Under the pieces are notes generated by a model. The model had not been told where the DNA came from. It saw only the letters and a list, made by a program, of their open reading frames with translations, and ran no database searches. The position numbers were made by a program, and so were the translations under genes. Below are positions 10,311 through 21,900 of a stretch of DNA of 64,000 nucleotides, piece after piece (position 1 is the stretch's first letter; each line of letters starts with the position of its first letter). The stretch is from Podospora bellae-mahoneyi (taxonomy: Eukaryota > Ascomycota > Sordariomycetes > Sordariales > Podosporaceae), in NCBI RefSeq assembly GCF_035222275.1, contig NC_085884.1, positions 372,001-436,000 of the forward strand, written 5' to 3'.

Positions 10311-11756
10311 GTTTTATAGATAGCTACGGAAGGTCCCTGACCTCCGAACGTTTAAGCCTAATAGTCGAACCGGTAGTTATTTTAACAGGTATCTTGTTAA
10401 TCGTTGAATTCAAGGTCGGCGCAGTTGTAAAATAGCTTTAAAATTATACATTATACGATACTTTGACTGCAAATTGTTAGGGGGTCTACAAAGGTGTCAA
10501 TTCTGGTGTTGTAAGAGTGTGAGTTGCCTGGGTGGCTGGAAACGCCGAATCCAGTGGCTCAGGTCCCACTGGCAATATATTAATTCTTTAACAGAGGGCC
10601 TCATTGACTAATCTGACACCACGCAGTATGAAAATAAGTTTATCAGAATGAGAAGTGGGATAGGGTGTCACTCATTAGCCACGCGCCCTGCAAGCGAGTC
10701 CGAGAACGGCAACAACTTTCCCCTTGACACAACAAAACACTCTTGATGGCTGCCTAGGTGACGAACACCTTCTATACGTGCCTTTTTGATGCACGTGTGA
10801 TTGCAACAGTGATTCAACCCAAATTCTATCCACTACGACTTTCATGTTTTTCTGAGCCCATACGCATGACTTGTTTCAACTATCAATGAGCTCGATCGTG
10901 ATTTCATGGATGGACAGGTTGTGTTGGATTGACCGAGGGAATCTGCAGATGGTCAGACGTCAGTGACAAACCCGGACGACGCAAGGCACTCACAACCATC
11001 CTGCCATTTGCTATCAGGGATTCCGAGGAGTGCCAAACTGGCAGTTCTCTTCTCTAGGAAGGATGTGGCCAGAGATTGCTCCGCAGGCGTTAGGGTTTGC
11101 TTGCTGTCTTTGCTGCTGCTCGCCATCTTGAGGATCGGGTTGGGGGTAGATGCTACAGACCTTCACTACGAGATATCCCATTCTTTACCTTTGTAGACAT
11201 CGCTGATATAGGAGAGTGTTGTTACACAGGATCGGGGTTTATTTCTACATTCGGAGATGTCAGCGACACGGGGAGCCGGAGCTGTCTCTCCGCCAGTACC
11301 AGGGACCACGATAATGTCTGTACGCGTTGAAGTGCACTTCCGGGCCCGGGGAACAGGCTCCGTCACGCTGTACATCACCACAGACGTTGTGAACCAAGAG
11401 CATGCCAGCAAGCGTCATCTTTAGGGTGTGTTCCCTGGTGATGGCTGACCAAGTTGTCAACGCCAAGGCACTGCCGCTGTTCCTCTAGGGCGTGGGGGAT
11501 GTTATGACCTCAACAACATGGCATGGCGTCACTATTACAGTCTTCGGTGAGGATAAACAAGGCGGATCCCTGTGAATTGTTGAAGACCAATGAGTCGACC
11601 CCAACCAACTGTGATCATGATGAAGAATATCTCCTCATAAATTGTTTCAAGATCTGCAACGTCCTGTGAATTTTCACCGACTCACAAGTCTCGTACAAGA
11701 TACGGATTGGTTACCGACTGACAGCCTAGTTTGGCAGGTACCTATCTTGCCAGAAC
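10311..11756. other. Intergenic region downstream of the MFS gene
   Basis: About 1.4 kb, AT-rich at first (10311-10480), then of average composition. No ORF has a credible start, splice pattern or family match. The MFS gene ends at its right edge. Confidence 0.45.
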
Positions 11757-13516
11757 CTAATACACATAGATGAAGTCTTCGTTCTTGACGTCGGTCATGT
11801 CCCGTAAAGCATTGTCCTCTTCCAGCGCCTTTGGCTTTACGCCAGTACCTGCCTCCTCAAGCTCTGCCGCCTTGCCGCTTTCCACTTGACCTTTTCCAAA
11901 CATGGACTCGTCAACAAGCACGGCATTCTTTCCCAACTCTTCCCGACGCTTGGCGTGCCGGCGGTTCAGGTACATGAGGTAGAATGGGATGAGTCTGCCA
12001 AGGTCTTGTCAGCCACTGCGTTACGCATGTCAGGTATCCTTGTCACTTACATCGCTAGCGCGGCTACCAACACCAACATGATGAGATTAGATATCAAGCC
12101 CGGTCGATATAAAGGGGCATGATCGACAGAATACAGCAGTGGGCCGATAATGTTACCAGTACACATCCCGATGAAGACCATGCCAGACGTGCACTTCTTC
12201 TTGGTGTCACCTCCAGTGTTCTGCGCCTGCCACGCGTAAATCAACGGCGTGATGGCAGCCATGCATGACACCAAGTAGTACCCAAACAACAACACCCCTT
12301 TCTGTTCGCGAGGGACAGTCAACATGATAATCGTGCCCACAATGGGCAACACGCAGACCGCCGCAATCGTCAGTCCCTTGTGCTTGAACCTCGTGGCGAC
12401 CCATCCCGAGGCAATGATGACAATGAACTGGATAGCCCCAAACGGGATGTTGAACAAGATGGCCTCGAACTTGGTGTATCCAAACGATTTGACGATGAGA
12501 CTGCCAAAAGTTCCAATACCACCGCTCACAATCCTGCCATGTCCTGTCAGCAATCCTCTCCCCACGACACCTCAGAACAAAACTTACGAAATCGCAACAA
12601 TAATGACAAACCAACACCAAGTCTTCAAATCCAGCAAACTCTCCCACACATGCTCCCACCTCCACTTCCCGCTCGACACCCCCATCTGGTTCGCCCTCAA
12701 CCTCTCCACCGCAATCACCTTTTCCCTCTCGGTCAAATACTTGGCCTCCATCGGCGAATCCGGCATAAAAGCCAGCACGACCCCCGCATACACCACCGTC
12801 AACAACCCACAAAACAGAAAAATGATCTGGTACTTGAACATCACCCCACTCTCGATATGTCCCAGCCCATAGGTAAACAGGCTCCCGACTATCGCGGTGA
12901 TCCCGTTCATCGCATTCCAGTAACTCGTCCGCAGCGTCTGCTCCCCCCTCCTCCACCACATCTGCGTGACGGCGATGCAGCTCGGTGCGATCATGGCCTC
13001 GAAGCTGCCCAGCACGAAGCGGAGTCCGAGCAAAGACGGGAAGCTGGTACAAGCAGCCATGATGGCCTGTGAGGAACCCCACAGGAAGATAGCAGAGGCG
13101 ATGACTTTCCCGTTGGGGAACTTGACCAAGATGAAAGCGGCGAGGGGCTGCATCACCAGCTGGGCGATGTAAAGGATCGAGCCGAGCCATGAGTACTGCT
13201 GCCCGACGAGCTTGGCGTCTTCGGTGATGCCGAAGATGGAGACGTATGACAGGGAGGATTTGTCGAGCTGTTGGAAGAAGTAGGCGCCGAGGAGGAGGGG
13301 GAGGATGCGCGTGTCGATGCGGCGGAGGACGTGGCGCTCTTCGTCGCAGGTGAAGGTCGTGTCGGTTTGGGCGTGGGCTTGGAGGAAGGTGGTGGCTTTG
13401 TCAGTGGGGGTGTCTGTAATGGGGGCAGGGCTGATTTCGTCCGTTGCGAGTGCTGCTGCTGCTGCTGCTGCTGCTGTTGGCCCATGGGCTGGGTGAGATT
13501 TATCTGGGGTGGTCAT
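11757..13516 (-). CDS. MFS transporter, anion:cation symporter family (Dal5/allantoate-permease-like)
   Basis: Exons 13516-12588, 12533-12051 and 11994-11757; introns of 54 and 56 nt with GTAAGT donors and GCTGAC branch sites; 549 residues. The N-terminus is hydrophilic with a nine-Ala run, then RRIDTRILPLL and LDKSSLSYVSIFG open TM1, as in Dal5/Tna1-type permeases of vitamins, allantoate or other organic anions. LGSFEAMIAPSCIAV and WNAMNGITAIVGSL are also typical of the family, as is the long loop before TM7. About 12 spans in total and a charged C-terminal tail. Plasma-membrane uptake by proton symport is expected; substrate unknown. The start is the ATG at 13516; an in-frame upstream extension is rejected as low-complexity. 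Confidence 0.85.
13452..13477 (-). repeat. CTG/CAG trinucleotide run inside the MFS gene
   Basis: About eight tandem CTG triplets on the plus strand, read as Ala codons (GCA) in the MFS N-terminus. Likely length-variable between strains. Confidence 0.8.
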
Positions 13517-14652
13517 TGCTGGCAGATTCGACCCTGAGGCTCTGAAAATGACCGAGTGACAAGTGAGGACTGTATGAGCTTGTGAAACCAGACCGGCACC
13601 ATGTCCATGGACCTGGAAAGAGGGGATTGATCGACTGAAAGGTGAAGAGGAGGTGGTTGAGGGTCTATCGCTGCTATTTACACCGAGATATATGCAGATC
13701 ATATGGTAGTTCGGCAGTGATGGGCCAAGAGTTTGGATCTATGGCAGCCAGAGGGTATCATTCCCGCCACGGAAGCTACTTCAATGCAACAGACCATAGC
13801 TGTGCATATCCACGAAGGACAATGTGTCCATTCATTGGTGGGAATTCAGGCTGATATTGAATGAGCGCAGATCGTCTGGCGAGACAGGCCAGTTATATGG
13901 CCATTGGATAGATACCACCGTGCCGTAGGCTATATCTGTTGAATTCCATATTAGTATCATGGGCAAAACCGTTGCTACGTCACGGACATCGGTGCTATTG
14001 TCATGGGCGATGTGTGGTAGCCCCTGAATTACCCCTGAATGGACCCACCTAAATTTGTTGAGCCAGATAAACACCTGGTGAAGTGATTCATGGCATCATT
14101 GCCTCATCTGGACTGTGTGGCCTATCGAATGGAACCTCCATGAGTGATGCATTATTCAGCGCCAGGGGTAGTCGGGCTGACGACTCATACGGAGCGGTGT
14201 TTGGGAGCGTTGTAAGGCTCTGTTGGAAATAATCCGTGGTGGAAGAAACAGAGCTGATGAAGTGGTTCACAGAATAGTGGATATTCTGAGCTGTGCAGCC
14301 AACAACGCCAAGCATTATCCTTCCAGGCAGCAATGGCGATGTGGGTTTGGCCGAGGTGTTGGTTGAACAAAAACACTCAACCCACATAAAGACCGCTCCC
14401 ACCCAGAATTTGGTTTCTACTTCCAGTCCATGTTCAACTGAACAGCACACAAACCAGCTTAAACCCCATCAAATCCTTAGACTCGCCTCCAACCTCAAAC
14501 AATAACTCAGAGGAGAACGCACCGGCCTGGGGCAGTTTGCCTGTGGAACAGTACATTCTGGTACTCTCCTGAACAATAAACAACACAAGAAGTGCGACTG
14601 ACTCAACTAATCTGTGTAGCAAAATTGAAACGCCGACCCTCCACCGCCTCTC
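13517..14652. other. Intergenic region upstream of the MFS gene
   Basis: About 1.1 kb including the MFS promoter and the uncertain 5' part of the next gene on the plus strand. ORFs on both strands lack features of known families. Confidence 0.4.
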
Positions 14653-15557
14653 GCAGAGCAAGGTGATGCACTCGTCAAAGCATTCATCAACGAAGATGTC
14701 ACTGGATCAGAGTATCAGTCAACCACACACGTTCCAACTCAACAGGAAATCAATACCATCTTGAAACCTTGGCGCCCGCAGAAAATCCGCGCCATTGCCG
14801 CTAAACGCCTGAGTATCTCATGGCCTGATTTCAAGAATGAAGGGTTTTGCGTCTTACGAACCTGGTATCAGGACGGTGAAGAAGCCGACGCAAAACTGGA
14901 GGAGTGGTTTGGCTATGATGAGCTCAAGGGCTTGTCCGAGGTCGAGATCGAGGAAACTTTGTTAAACCGCGACCGCCAAGGAGGGGACAAGATGAAAATG
15001 AAACCAAAGAATAGGTGGTGGATGGTCCTCGACGACAAAGACATGATTGATGTGGAGGACGAAACAACGACGACGACTGGCTGGACGTGTACAAGATCTT
15101 TCCTGAACTGGCGGCCCCTTCGGTGCATCGGCGATTGAACGTCATTGACGCACTCGACAACCTGCACTTAGACGGCACCCCCTACCCGAGAAAGAGCGAG
15201 CCGAGCGAAGAGGCGTACGAGGATGCAGTCCTGGAAGTGGCGAGTGGTGGTCTTCGATACCCGCTTGTCATCCTAAATCAGGAGGCTTTCGAGACGGGTC
15301 AAATATACCTTGCGTGGAGGGATGCCAAGGGAAAGGTGGTCAAGGATATCCGTGATGACATCGCAGGGTTGCCATACCTTCAGCATGATATCCATCGTGT
15401 TTGTGCGTATGAGATAGGGTGGTGGACTGAGGCGTGCTTCGGAAAGCAATACGACATCCATGGAGAAAAGGGAAAGATGATGCGGAAGCTGCTGCCTTTG
15501 GTGAAGGAAGCAGCGAAGCAGACGATGGCACACAATGCAGCGATGTACGGATGGTGA
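14653..15557 (+). CDS. Hypothetical protein with an apparent frameshift; 5' end not resolved
   Basis: An open frame reads from about 14653 through 15060 (KPWRPQKIRAIAAKRLSISW..., RWWMVLDDKDMIDVEDE) and continues in another frame from about 15060 to the TGA at 15555-15557 (DDDWLDVYKIFPELAAPS...GKMMRKLLPLVKEAAKQ). Both halves look coding, acidic and compatible, and they meet in a GAC/ACG-rich run, so a one-base indel near 15062-15076 is more likely than an intron, for which I see no good borders. No in-frame ATG lies near the left end; an upstream exon ending near 14570 (LPVEQYIL) spliced at CTCTCGCAG is possible. No domain recognised. It may be a pseudogene or a sequence error. Confidence 0.4.
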
Positions 15558-15999
15558 AGTTGCCAAGTCGTCGTTGGTTCGATGCTCGAATTTTCGAGGG
15601 ACTTGTGTTCGGTGAAGGCCTTTTGTTCCCCTGAAGATCGACCCACAATCTTGAATGGAATTGCCTTGTATTGTACTAGCCAGTTTCCACGAGTCGTTGC
15701 TGTGCCTCATAGAACATCAACAACTGCGGCGGAAATAGCACTAGCACCATGTTCCTGTTGATAGACGGCGGTAGCTTCCCGGTCTGTAATAATGCAATGA
15801 ACTTGTGCAGAATATTGAAGGCAAGCACTATTGTTGGCCCTGGGGGAGTCGCACATTCCTCAAGATAAAATGGACAATCTCTGCATCGCACTTGTTGCGC
15901 CTGTGTTGGTGTGGGAAATCTGATTAACGACCTCATACCTCGTTACGCCCGCGCATAACAACTAGTCAACCGAACATCGTTTCTACAGCATCTTTTACC
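15558..15999. other. Intergenic region upstream of the desaturase
   Basis: 442 bp with the desaturase promoter. A minus-strand ORF (15676-15936, 86 codons) begins with ATG but has no recognisable feature and was left out. Confidence 0.4.
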
Positions 16000-17435
16000 A
16001 TGGAAAACATTGTTTTCAGTCCTGATCTTACCATTGCCGATAAGGTGGTTCTTGAGAACCTCAGCAGCGAAATCGAGATTGGGCTCCTCGGGGCAAACCG
16101 CGAGTCGATCAAAGGTATCTTGATCATTGAGACGACGCCCTCCTCTTGATTTCCAGATTACATGAGTAATCGCTGACAGGTTGTTGAATATAGCCCGGAG
16201 AGACTCTCGTGACATAAGCGCTCTGCAATCATTTAACGACCCGAAGAGCCAGGACTTCGACCCTACCGTCCTCTCGACCTACGATCTTCGACACCTGCGC
16301 CGTACACTGCCTGTCATCGTCGGCAAGAATGTAGTAGCGCCATACATTGCATCGGCACGTCGCATCGTGCGCCATGAGACGGATGTGGTCATGGCGACAC
16401 ACCTGATCCTCTACTTCAGCACCTCGGTGCCCAGCGCCATTTGGCTGTTCTACAACTTCACCTACCTCCACGGCGTCGTTCACTTTCTCATGCAGGCCTG
16501 GTATACAGGCAGCTACACCCTGATGAGGCATCAACACATCCACCAAAATGGCGTTTTGACCAAAGACTCTAGTCTGGTACGCCTATTCGACATGTACTTT
16601 CCCTATGTCACCGATCCATTGATGGGCCACACATGGAACAGCTACTATTATCACCACGTAAAACACCACCACGTCGAGGGCAACGGACCGGACGATCTCT
16701 CCTCCACCCTCCGATACCAGCGCGACGATCTGCTTCACTTCCTCCACTACCTCGGCCGTTTCTTTTTCTTCGTCTGGCTCGACCTCCCACTGTACTTTTT
16801 CCGCAAGGGCCAAACCGTAAATGGCGCCAGGATCCTCTTTTGGGAGCTCTTCAACTATTTTTCCCTTTTCATACTCTACCAACTACACAGTAAAGCGACG
16901 ACGTTTGTCTTTCTCCTCCCGCTTCTCCTTATGCGCCTTGGCTTGATGGTTGGCAACTGGGGCCAGCACGCGTTTGTGGACCCTGACGAGCCTGACTCGG
17001 ACTTTCGCTCGAGCATCACCCTCATTGACGTCGCTGTGAGTTGTCTCGTCGCTTGACGATGCATCATCGTGCTAACGTCCATCACTTCCACAGAGCAATA
17101 GGCACTGCTTCAACGACGGCTACCACACCTCGCACCATCTCAACCCGAGACGGCACTGGCGCGAGCACCCCATCGCTTTCTTGCAGCAAAAGAGGAAATA
17201 TGTCGAGGAGAAGGCGTTGGTGTTTCACAATATCGATTACCTGATGATTACGGTGAAGCTTTTGCAAAAGGATTACGACCACCTCGCGAGGTGTTTGGTG
17301 CCCATTGGGCAAGAGCAGATTGAGCTTTCGATGAAGGACCGGGCGGACATGCTGAGGGGTTTGACGAGGAGGTTCACGGAGGAGGAGATTAGGGAGAAGT
17401 TTCCCAGGGCGGGTCAAAAACAGAAGGAGTTGTGA
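16000..17435 (+). CDS. Membrane fatty acid desaturase family protein
   Basis: Exons 16000-16114, 16194-17035 and 17094-17435; introns 16115-16193 (GTATCT...ATATAG) and 17036-17093 (GTGAGT...CCACAG); 432 residues. Three histidine clusters fit the membrane di-iron desaturase fold: MRHQHIHQNG, HHVKHHHVEGNG and GYHTSHHLNPRRHW. Hydrophobic spans lie between and after the first two. The last cluster is only reached through intron 2, which supports the splice. The ATG at 16000 (ACCATGG context) gives a short hydrophilic N-terminus. It should introduce a double bond or hydroxyl into an acyl chain at the ER; regiospecificity and electron donor cannot be inferred, and no cytochrome b5 domain is fused. 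Confidence 0.82.
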
Positions 17436-18230
17436 GCAGCGTCAAGGACATGATGCGGCTTGTGGTGTTTCAGCGGATAGCATATAGAGGATAGAACATC
17501 TCATGGGGAACACTTTTCTCCTGACCCGGCTATCGACCGGGAGCGCGATTCCGACGGATCTGTTGGGCTCACCTTCGGAAACGGGTACCTATGCTCTCCT
17601 CGCAACAAACATCATGCAGGCAGGGGTGGTGTCGTGCCGCACGCAGCGTTCAAGCTTTTGCAGCGCTCAACATTTTGTTTTCTTCATCTCTGCGCTCCTC
17701 CAGCTGGCTCTTTGACTTCTTCCACTCGAAGGGTCCATCGACCGGTCCAGATTGTGGCGCTTACTGAGCAACCGCCATGGGCCCCACCAAACCTGTGCTG
17801 TCGAGGTTACACTGGGGATCTAGCGCACGGGAGGCGCTTCGCCATGTGGTTAGTCATTTCCGCACATACGAGCAGAGCCCTATTTCTGGTCTACAACAGA
17901 ACGACTACTGTATGGAGGGTGGGCCAGGCAGAACTGTAGTTCACCACCATCATACCAGCCACAGGCCGTGTCTCGTATATCCCCAGCTCACCGTACCTTG
18001 AGGCTACAGATATCTGTCAGCACTATTTGCAAAAAGGTATCATCGTGATGGATAGTGGAATGTATGCTTTCGGGGGACTGGAATGGGGGTCGGAAGAGGA
18101 CTGAGTCAGCGTCAAGTTGAGGATATGGCTATTTCCTCAGGTTGAGATGAGTATAAAGAGCCGTAGCATCGACCTTCTGTCTCGTCGAAGTCCATCATCA
18201 GTCAGGCCAGCAGCCCTCAAGACGATCAAC
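17436..18230. other. Intergenic region upstream of the NPP1 gene
   Basis: 795 bp with the NPP1 promoter. Several short open frames but none with a family signature. Confidence 0.45.
18152..18157 (+). promoter_or_regulatory. TATA box of the NPP1 gene
   Basis: TATAAA 74 bp before the chosen ATG at 18231. Supports that start over the upstream in-frame Met at 18117, which would place the box inside the coding region. Confidence 0.45.
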
Positions 18231-19055
18231 ATGGCTCCCACGTCCCTCGCCATCACGGCGATATCCCTCTTCCTCTCCCTTGCCTCCGCCACCCCCGTCA
18301 CACTCGAAGCGAGAGACCTCCTCAACCCCATCGGCGCCACCGCCACCGCCGACCAAGAGAAATGGTCCCCCGCCCTCGACTACGACACCGACAGCTGCTA
18401 CAACACTGTCGCCATCTCCCCCACAGGGCAGCTCAACGCCGGTCAAGACCCGGGCAAAGGCCAAAACGAAATCCTGAGCTTCTGCCGCAAGGAAGACCGC
18501 CTCACCAAGCGCAACGTCTACGTCCGGTCCAAGTGCAACAACGGCTGGTGCGCGCACATGTACGACTACTACTTTGAGTCTGACTTTGGCATCGGCGGCC
18601 ACCGCCACGACTGGGAGCATATCGCCGTTTGGGTCCAGAACGGGGAGCTCAAGTTTGTGAGCGCGAGCGAGCACGGCAAGTGGAATATCAGGTTTCCTGG
18701 GCAGAACCCCCAGATTAGATTTGAGGGGGGGACGCACGCCAAGATTGTGTACCACAAGGACGGGGCGGGAACGCACGCGTTTCGGTATGCGACCGGGGGG
18801 GATGAGCCGCCGGAGAATCACTGGCAGAGTTGGAGGTGGGGGGTGGGCGCTGGGTTGTTGAATTGGGATTGGATTGCTGGGAATTTGAGGACGACGCTGT
18901 CGCAGAAGGATTGGGGTTCGGCCGAGATGGCTGTGAGAGACAAGGACGGGAATGCGTGGAACTTCGGGTGGTACTTGGATAGCTCTAGGTACTACTGTGT
19001 GACTGAGCTTGAGTGCCCGGGTAACTTGGCTGGCGCGTTCAACCCTTGGGCTTGA
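18231..19055 (+). CDS. Secreted NPP1/NEP1-like protein (necrosis- and ethylene-inducing family)
   Basis: Single exon, 274 residues. Signal peptide over about residues 1-21 (hydrophobic ITAISLFLSLASA). The body is an NPP1 domain: the central GHRHDWEHI motif, the family heptapeptide that binds the metal ion, is complete, and Cys pairs flank the early NNGWCAHMYDYYF segment. Family members are secreted proteins that bind plant sphingolipids at the plasma membrane and many trigger leaf necrosis in dicots; others are not cytolytic. Whether this copy is active cannot be read from sequence alone. The length is usual and no break is seen. Likely expressed during growth on plant tissue. Confidence 0.88.
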   Translation: MAPTSLAITAISLFLSLASATPVTLEARDLLNPIGATATADQEKWSPALDYDTDSCYNTVAISPTGQLNAGQDPGKGQNEILSFCRKEDRLTKRNVYVRSKCNNGWCAHMYDYYFESDFGIGGHRHDWEHIAVWVQNGELKFVSASEHGKWNIRFPGQNPQIRFEGGTHAKIVYHKDGAGTHAFRYATGGDEPPENHWQSWRWGVGAGLLNWDWIAGNLRTTLSQKDWGSAEMAVRDKDGNAWNFGWYLDSSRYYCVTELECPGNLAGAFNPWA

Positions 19056-19460
19056 GAGGCACGCGTAGCTGTTGTTACAGATGTTGTCGAGTGATTGAGA
19101 CTAGTGTTGATAGACTGTTAGCGGAGCAGTGGAATAGAAAGGAGGCTTTGGTGTTCTGAGCTGCTGTTGCTGCCAGTGACTTCGACATGTGAATCCCTCC
19201 ATACGATGAGACCGAGAGCCGGCTAAATCGAAGTCGGGATGTTGCGTCGAATCAAGCTTTATTGACACTGGATCTACTTTTGATCTCCACGATCTGCATG
19301 CTCCCACGTGTTGAGCTTCCCCTCAGTGGGGGATCAACAGGCTAATATTCGGCCATGGGGGAATTATGACCGAGCATCACGTTATCATCAAGATGGACAC
19401 CTGCTGTGACAACCGCTTGGCCGGCAACGACTCTCCTGCACTACAGAATAGACCACAGCC
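19056..19460. other. Intergenic region
   Basis: 405 bp between the NPP1 gene and the oxidoreductase; no coding or repeat signal seen. Confidence 0.45.
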
Positions 19461-20768
19461 ATGACAACACAACCCAAGAGACGCTATGCCCTCGTCGGCA
19501 CCGGCGGCCGCTCCTACTTCTTCTACTCGGCCATCGCAACAACCTACTCATCCACCTCGTGCATCGTCGGCTTCTGCGACACAAACCAGACCCGCCTCAA
19601 CTACGCCCTCTCCCGGCTCACCTCCCTCGGCCACCCCCCGGTCCCTCTCTACCTTGCCTCCGACTACGACAGACTCATCACCGAAACCAAACCAGACGAA
19701 GTCATCGTCACAACCGTCGACCGCACCCACCACATCTACATCATCCGCGCGCTCCAACTAGGCTGCAATGTCGTCTCGGAGAAACCAATGACCATCGACG
19801 CCCCTCGGTGTCAAGCCATCTTCGACGCTGTCAACGAGACCAAAAGAAACGTCAGAGTCACCTTCAACTACCGCTACGCACCCCACAACACCAAAATCTA
19901 CGAGCTCTTACACTCCGGCGCCATCGGCAAGGTGACCTCAGTCCACTTCGAATGGCTGTTGAACACCTCCCACGGGGCAGACTATTTCCGCCGCTGGCAC
20001 CGCGACAAGCGCAACAGCGGAGGGCTGCTGGTCCACAAATCCACTCACCACTTCGACCTCGTCAACTTCTGGCTCAAGACGAGACCTCTCTCCGTTTACG
20101 CGCAGGCAGACCTCAAGTTTTACGGCAGAGAAAACGCCGAGCTGAGGGGCGTGACCAAGTTTTATGATCGAGTCAGGGGCAACGAGGAGGGAAACGCAAA
20201 AGATGACCCGTTTGCGCTGGACTGCAGCAAGGTCGAGACGCTGAAGAGTTTGTATCTTGATGCGGAGCACGAGGATGGTTATTTTCGGGATCGGTCCGTT
20301 TTTGGAGACGGCATCAGCATAGAGGATACGATGAATCTGCTGGTTAGGTACAAGAATGGGGCGGTCATGACGTATTCTCTGACGGCATACGCGCCGTGGG
20401 AGGGGCTGAGGGTGAATTTCAATGGGACCAAGGGACGGATAGAGATGGAGGTGGTGGAGAATAGTTATGTCAATTCGGGAGGGGATCAGTCATTGGAGGG
20501 GTGTTTGGAACGGAGCACCATCTTGCTGAGGCCGTTGTTTGAGCCGCCTGGGGAGGTGGAGATTGGGGAGGCAAAAGGGGCGCATGGGGGAGGGGATAAT
20601 GTCTTGCTGCAGGATTTGTTTGGGGAGCCGGTGTCGGATGAGTACATGAGGGCTGCCAGCCACGTGGATGGAGCGGCGAGCATCTTGACGGGGATTGCGG
20701 CGAATAGGTCTATTGCTACGGGGCAGGTGGTGTTTGTGGATGATATTCTGAAGGTGCCTGATAACTAG
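19461..20768 (+). CDS. Gfo/Idh/MocA family NAD(P)-dependent oxidoreductase
   Basis: Single exon, 435 residues. An N-terminal Rossmann fold starts at RYALVGTGGRS; the EKPMTID motif near residue 110 (Lys for cofactor/substrate binding) and the later GGLLVHKSTHHFDLVNF segment with its His pair match the Gfo/Idh/MocA dehydrogenases that act on sugars, inositol or related polyols. The C-terminal half is a beta-sheet domain with GAVMTYSLTAYAPWEGLRV. No signal peptide, so cytosolic. The gene is convergent with the next one; their stop codons share the four bases CTAG. Substrate unknown. Confidence 0.85.
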   Translation: MTTQPKRRYALVGTGGRSYFFYSAIATTYSSTSCIVGFCDTNQTRLNYALSRLTSLGHPPVPLYLASDYDRLITETKPDEVIVTTVDRTHHIYIIRALQLGCNVVSEKPMTIDAPRCQAIFDAVNETKRNVRVTFNYRYAPHNTKIYELLHSGAIGKVTSVHFEWLLNTSHGADYFRRWHRDKRNSGGLLVHKSTHHFDLVNFWLKTRPLSVYAQADLKFYGRENAELRGVTKFYDRVRGNEEGNAKDDPFALDCSKVETLKSLYLDAEHEDGYFRDRSVFGDGISIEDTMNLLVRYKNGAVMTYSLTAYAPWEGLRVNFNGTKGRIEMEVVENSYVNSGGDQSLEGCLERSTILLRPLFEPPGEVEIGEAKGAHGGGDNVLLQDLFGEPVSDEYMRAASHVDGAASILTGIAANRSIATGQVVFVDDILKVPDN

Positions 20769-21320
20769 AGGAGATACAATCCCAGCATAGCTGCCATCAT
20801 GACCAATCCGAAGCTGTTCAATCCAACACGTTCACCGTTATTTGTGGTTGTGGTAGCACCGGCGGCGGTTCCAGTTCTGCTGGATGTCGGGGCACCGGTG
20901 ATGGAAGAGCTTCCGTGGGCAGAAATGGGCATGGTGCTGAGGTCAGGCTCAGTTGTGGTGGTTGTCAGGGTGGCAGAGCCATCATGAGCTGTGATCAGCA
21001 TGGTGTTGAGATCGGGGTCTGTGTATGTCGACATGTAGGCGGTGTCGGTCTCCCAGCATGCCCACCCAACCATGGCGAGCGAGGCACATCGTTGGGTTGA
21101 TGCGCAACAGTCGGTATCTAGGCACCTCGTATGTTAACACCGGGAACTATATTGTATTAGGACTTCAACACTCACCGCACGGTGTGTCGCCCGCATCAGC
21201 GCAGACGACACGCGGGAGAAGCCTCCCGTGGCCGATCTGCGCGTCGCCCGGTTGAGCCGAGACTGTCGACGTCATGGTCAACATGGCCGTGACGGCCAAC
21301 TGAAGGCTGGAAGAGATCAT
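20765..21320 (-). CDS. Small cysteine-rich GPI-anchor-type cell-surface protein
   Basis: Exons 21320-21176 and 21117-20765, intron 21118-21175 (GTGAGT...CCTAG, phase 1), give 165 residues. A signal peptide (about residues 1-23) is followed by a short domain with six or seven Cys (VCADAGDTPCG, DTDCCASTQRC, WACW), then a Ser/Thr/Ala-rich stretch and a hydrophobic C-terminal tail preceded by an Asn/Gly pair, the pattern of a GPI-anchored wall or membrane protein. Such proteins are common in filamentous ascomycetes and mostly of unknown function. The splice joins the Cys motif that the downstream frame alone lacks. The 3' end overlaps the convergent oxidoreductase by 4 bp. Confidence 0.7.
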
Positions 21321-21900
21321 GATGCCGACAGCAAAATGTTTGGTCTAGACTCTCATTGCCAATGTTCCTTCCCTCTTCCCCGGGGTTGACAGCCATTTTA
21401 ACAACCACAGGCCTGGCCAAAGTGTTGTTGACCAGCTGTCGTGGCTGTGGGTTCTTCCCTCAGCCGCAAGCCTCCATTCCCAAACCACCCCCTCTATATG
21501 GATAGTTCCCAATTCCAGCCACCGCAAGCGTTGTCACTCACAACGCTGTCCATCGGCCATTCGACCACATCGCCAAGCGGCTGCGAGATCTCCGCACAGG
21601 GGTCTAGAATTCACCGACGGCTTCCTCGCCGCATTTCGGAACGATCCTGCTCGAGAACATGTTCCTCTTGCAGCATTCCCATTGGTACTGCCGAGAAGGA
21701 ATCTCACGTCAATCGGCCAATGCGGCAACCTAAATGTCACCCTTCGGGAACTCCCGCACATCTCTCTGTGCCCCCCGCAAAGCTTGTGTACAAAAAGGTC
21801 CCAGACAGCCGCCTCCGAACGTCTTTGTGTCCCCCCGACGTGCACTTCCCAGAGATCTTAACCTTGTATCAGCCGCAGCCCACTCATCACCACTACAACC
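21321..21900. other. Shared divergent promoter region
   Basis: 580 bp between the divergent GPI-type gene and the DUF1304 gene; no further feature supported. A 210-codon plus-strand frame across it has no family features. Confidence 0.4.

Noticed and set aside
15676-15936. 86-codon minus-strand ORF before the desaturase
   Set aside because: ATG start but no domain, signal or context support; lies in a promoter region.
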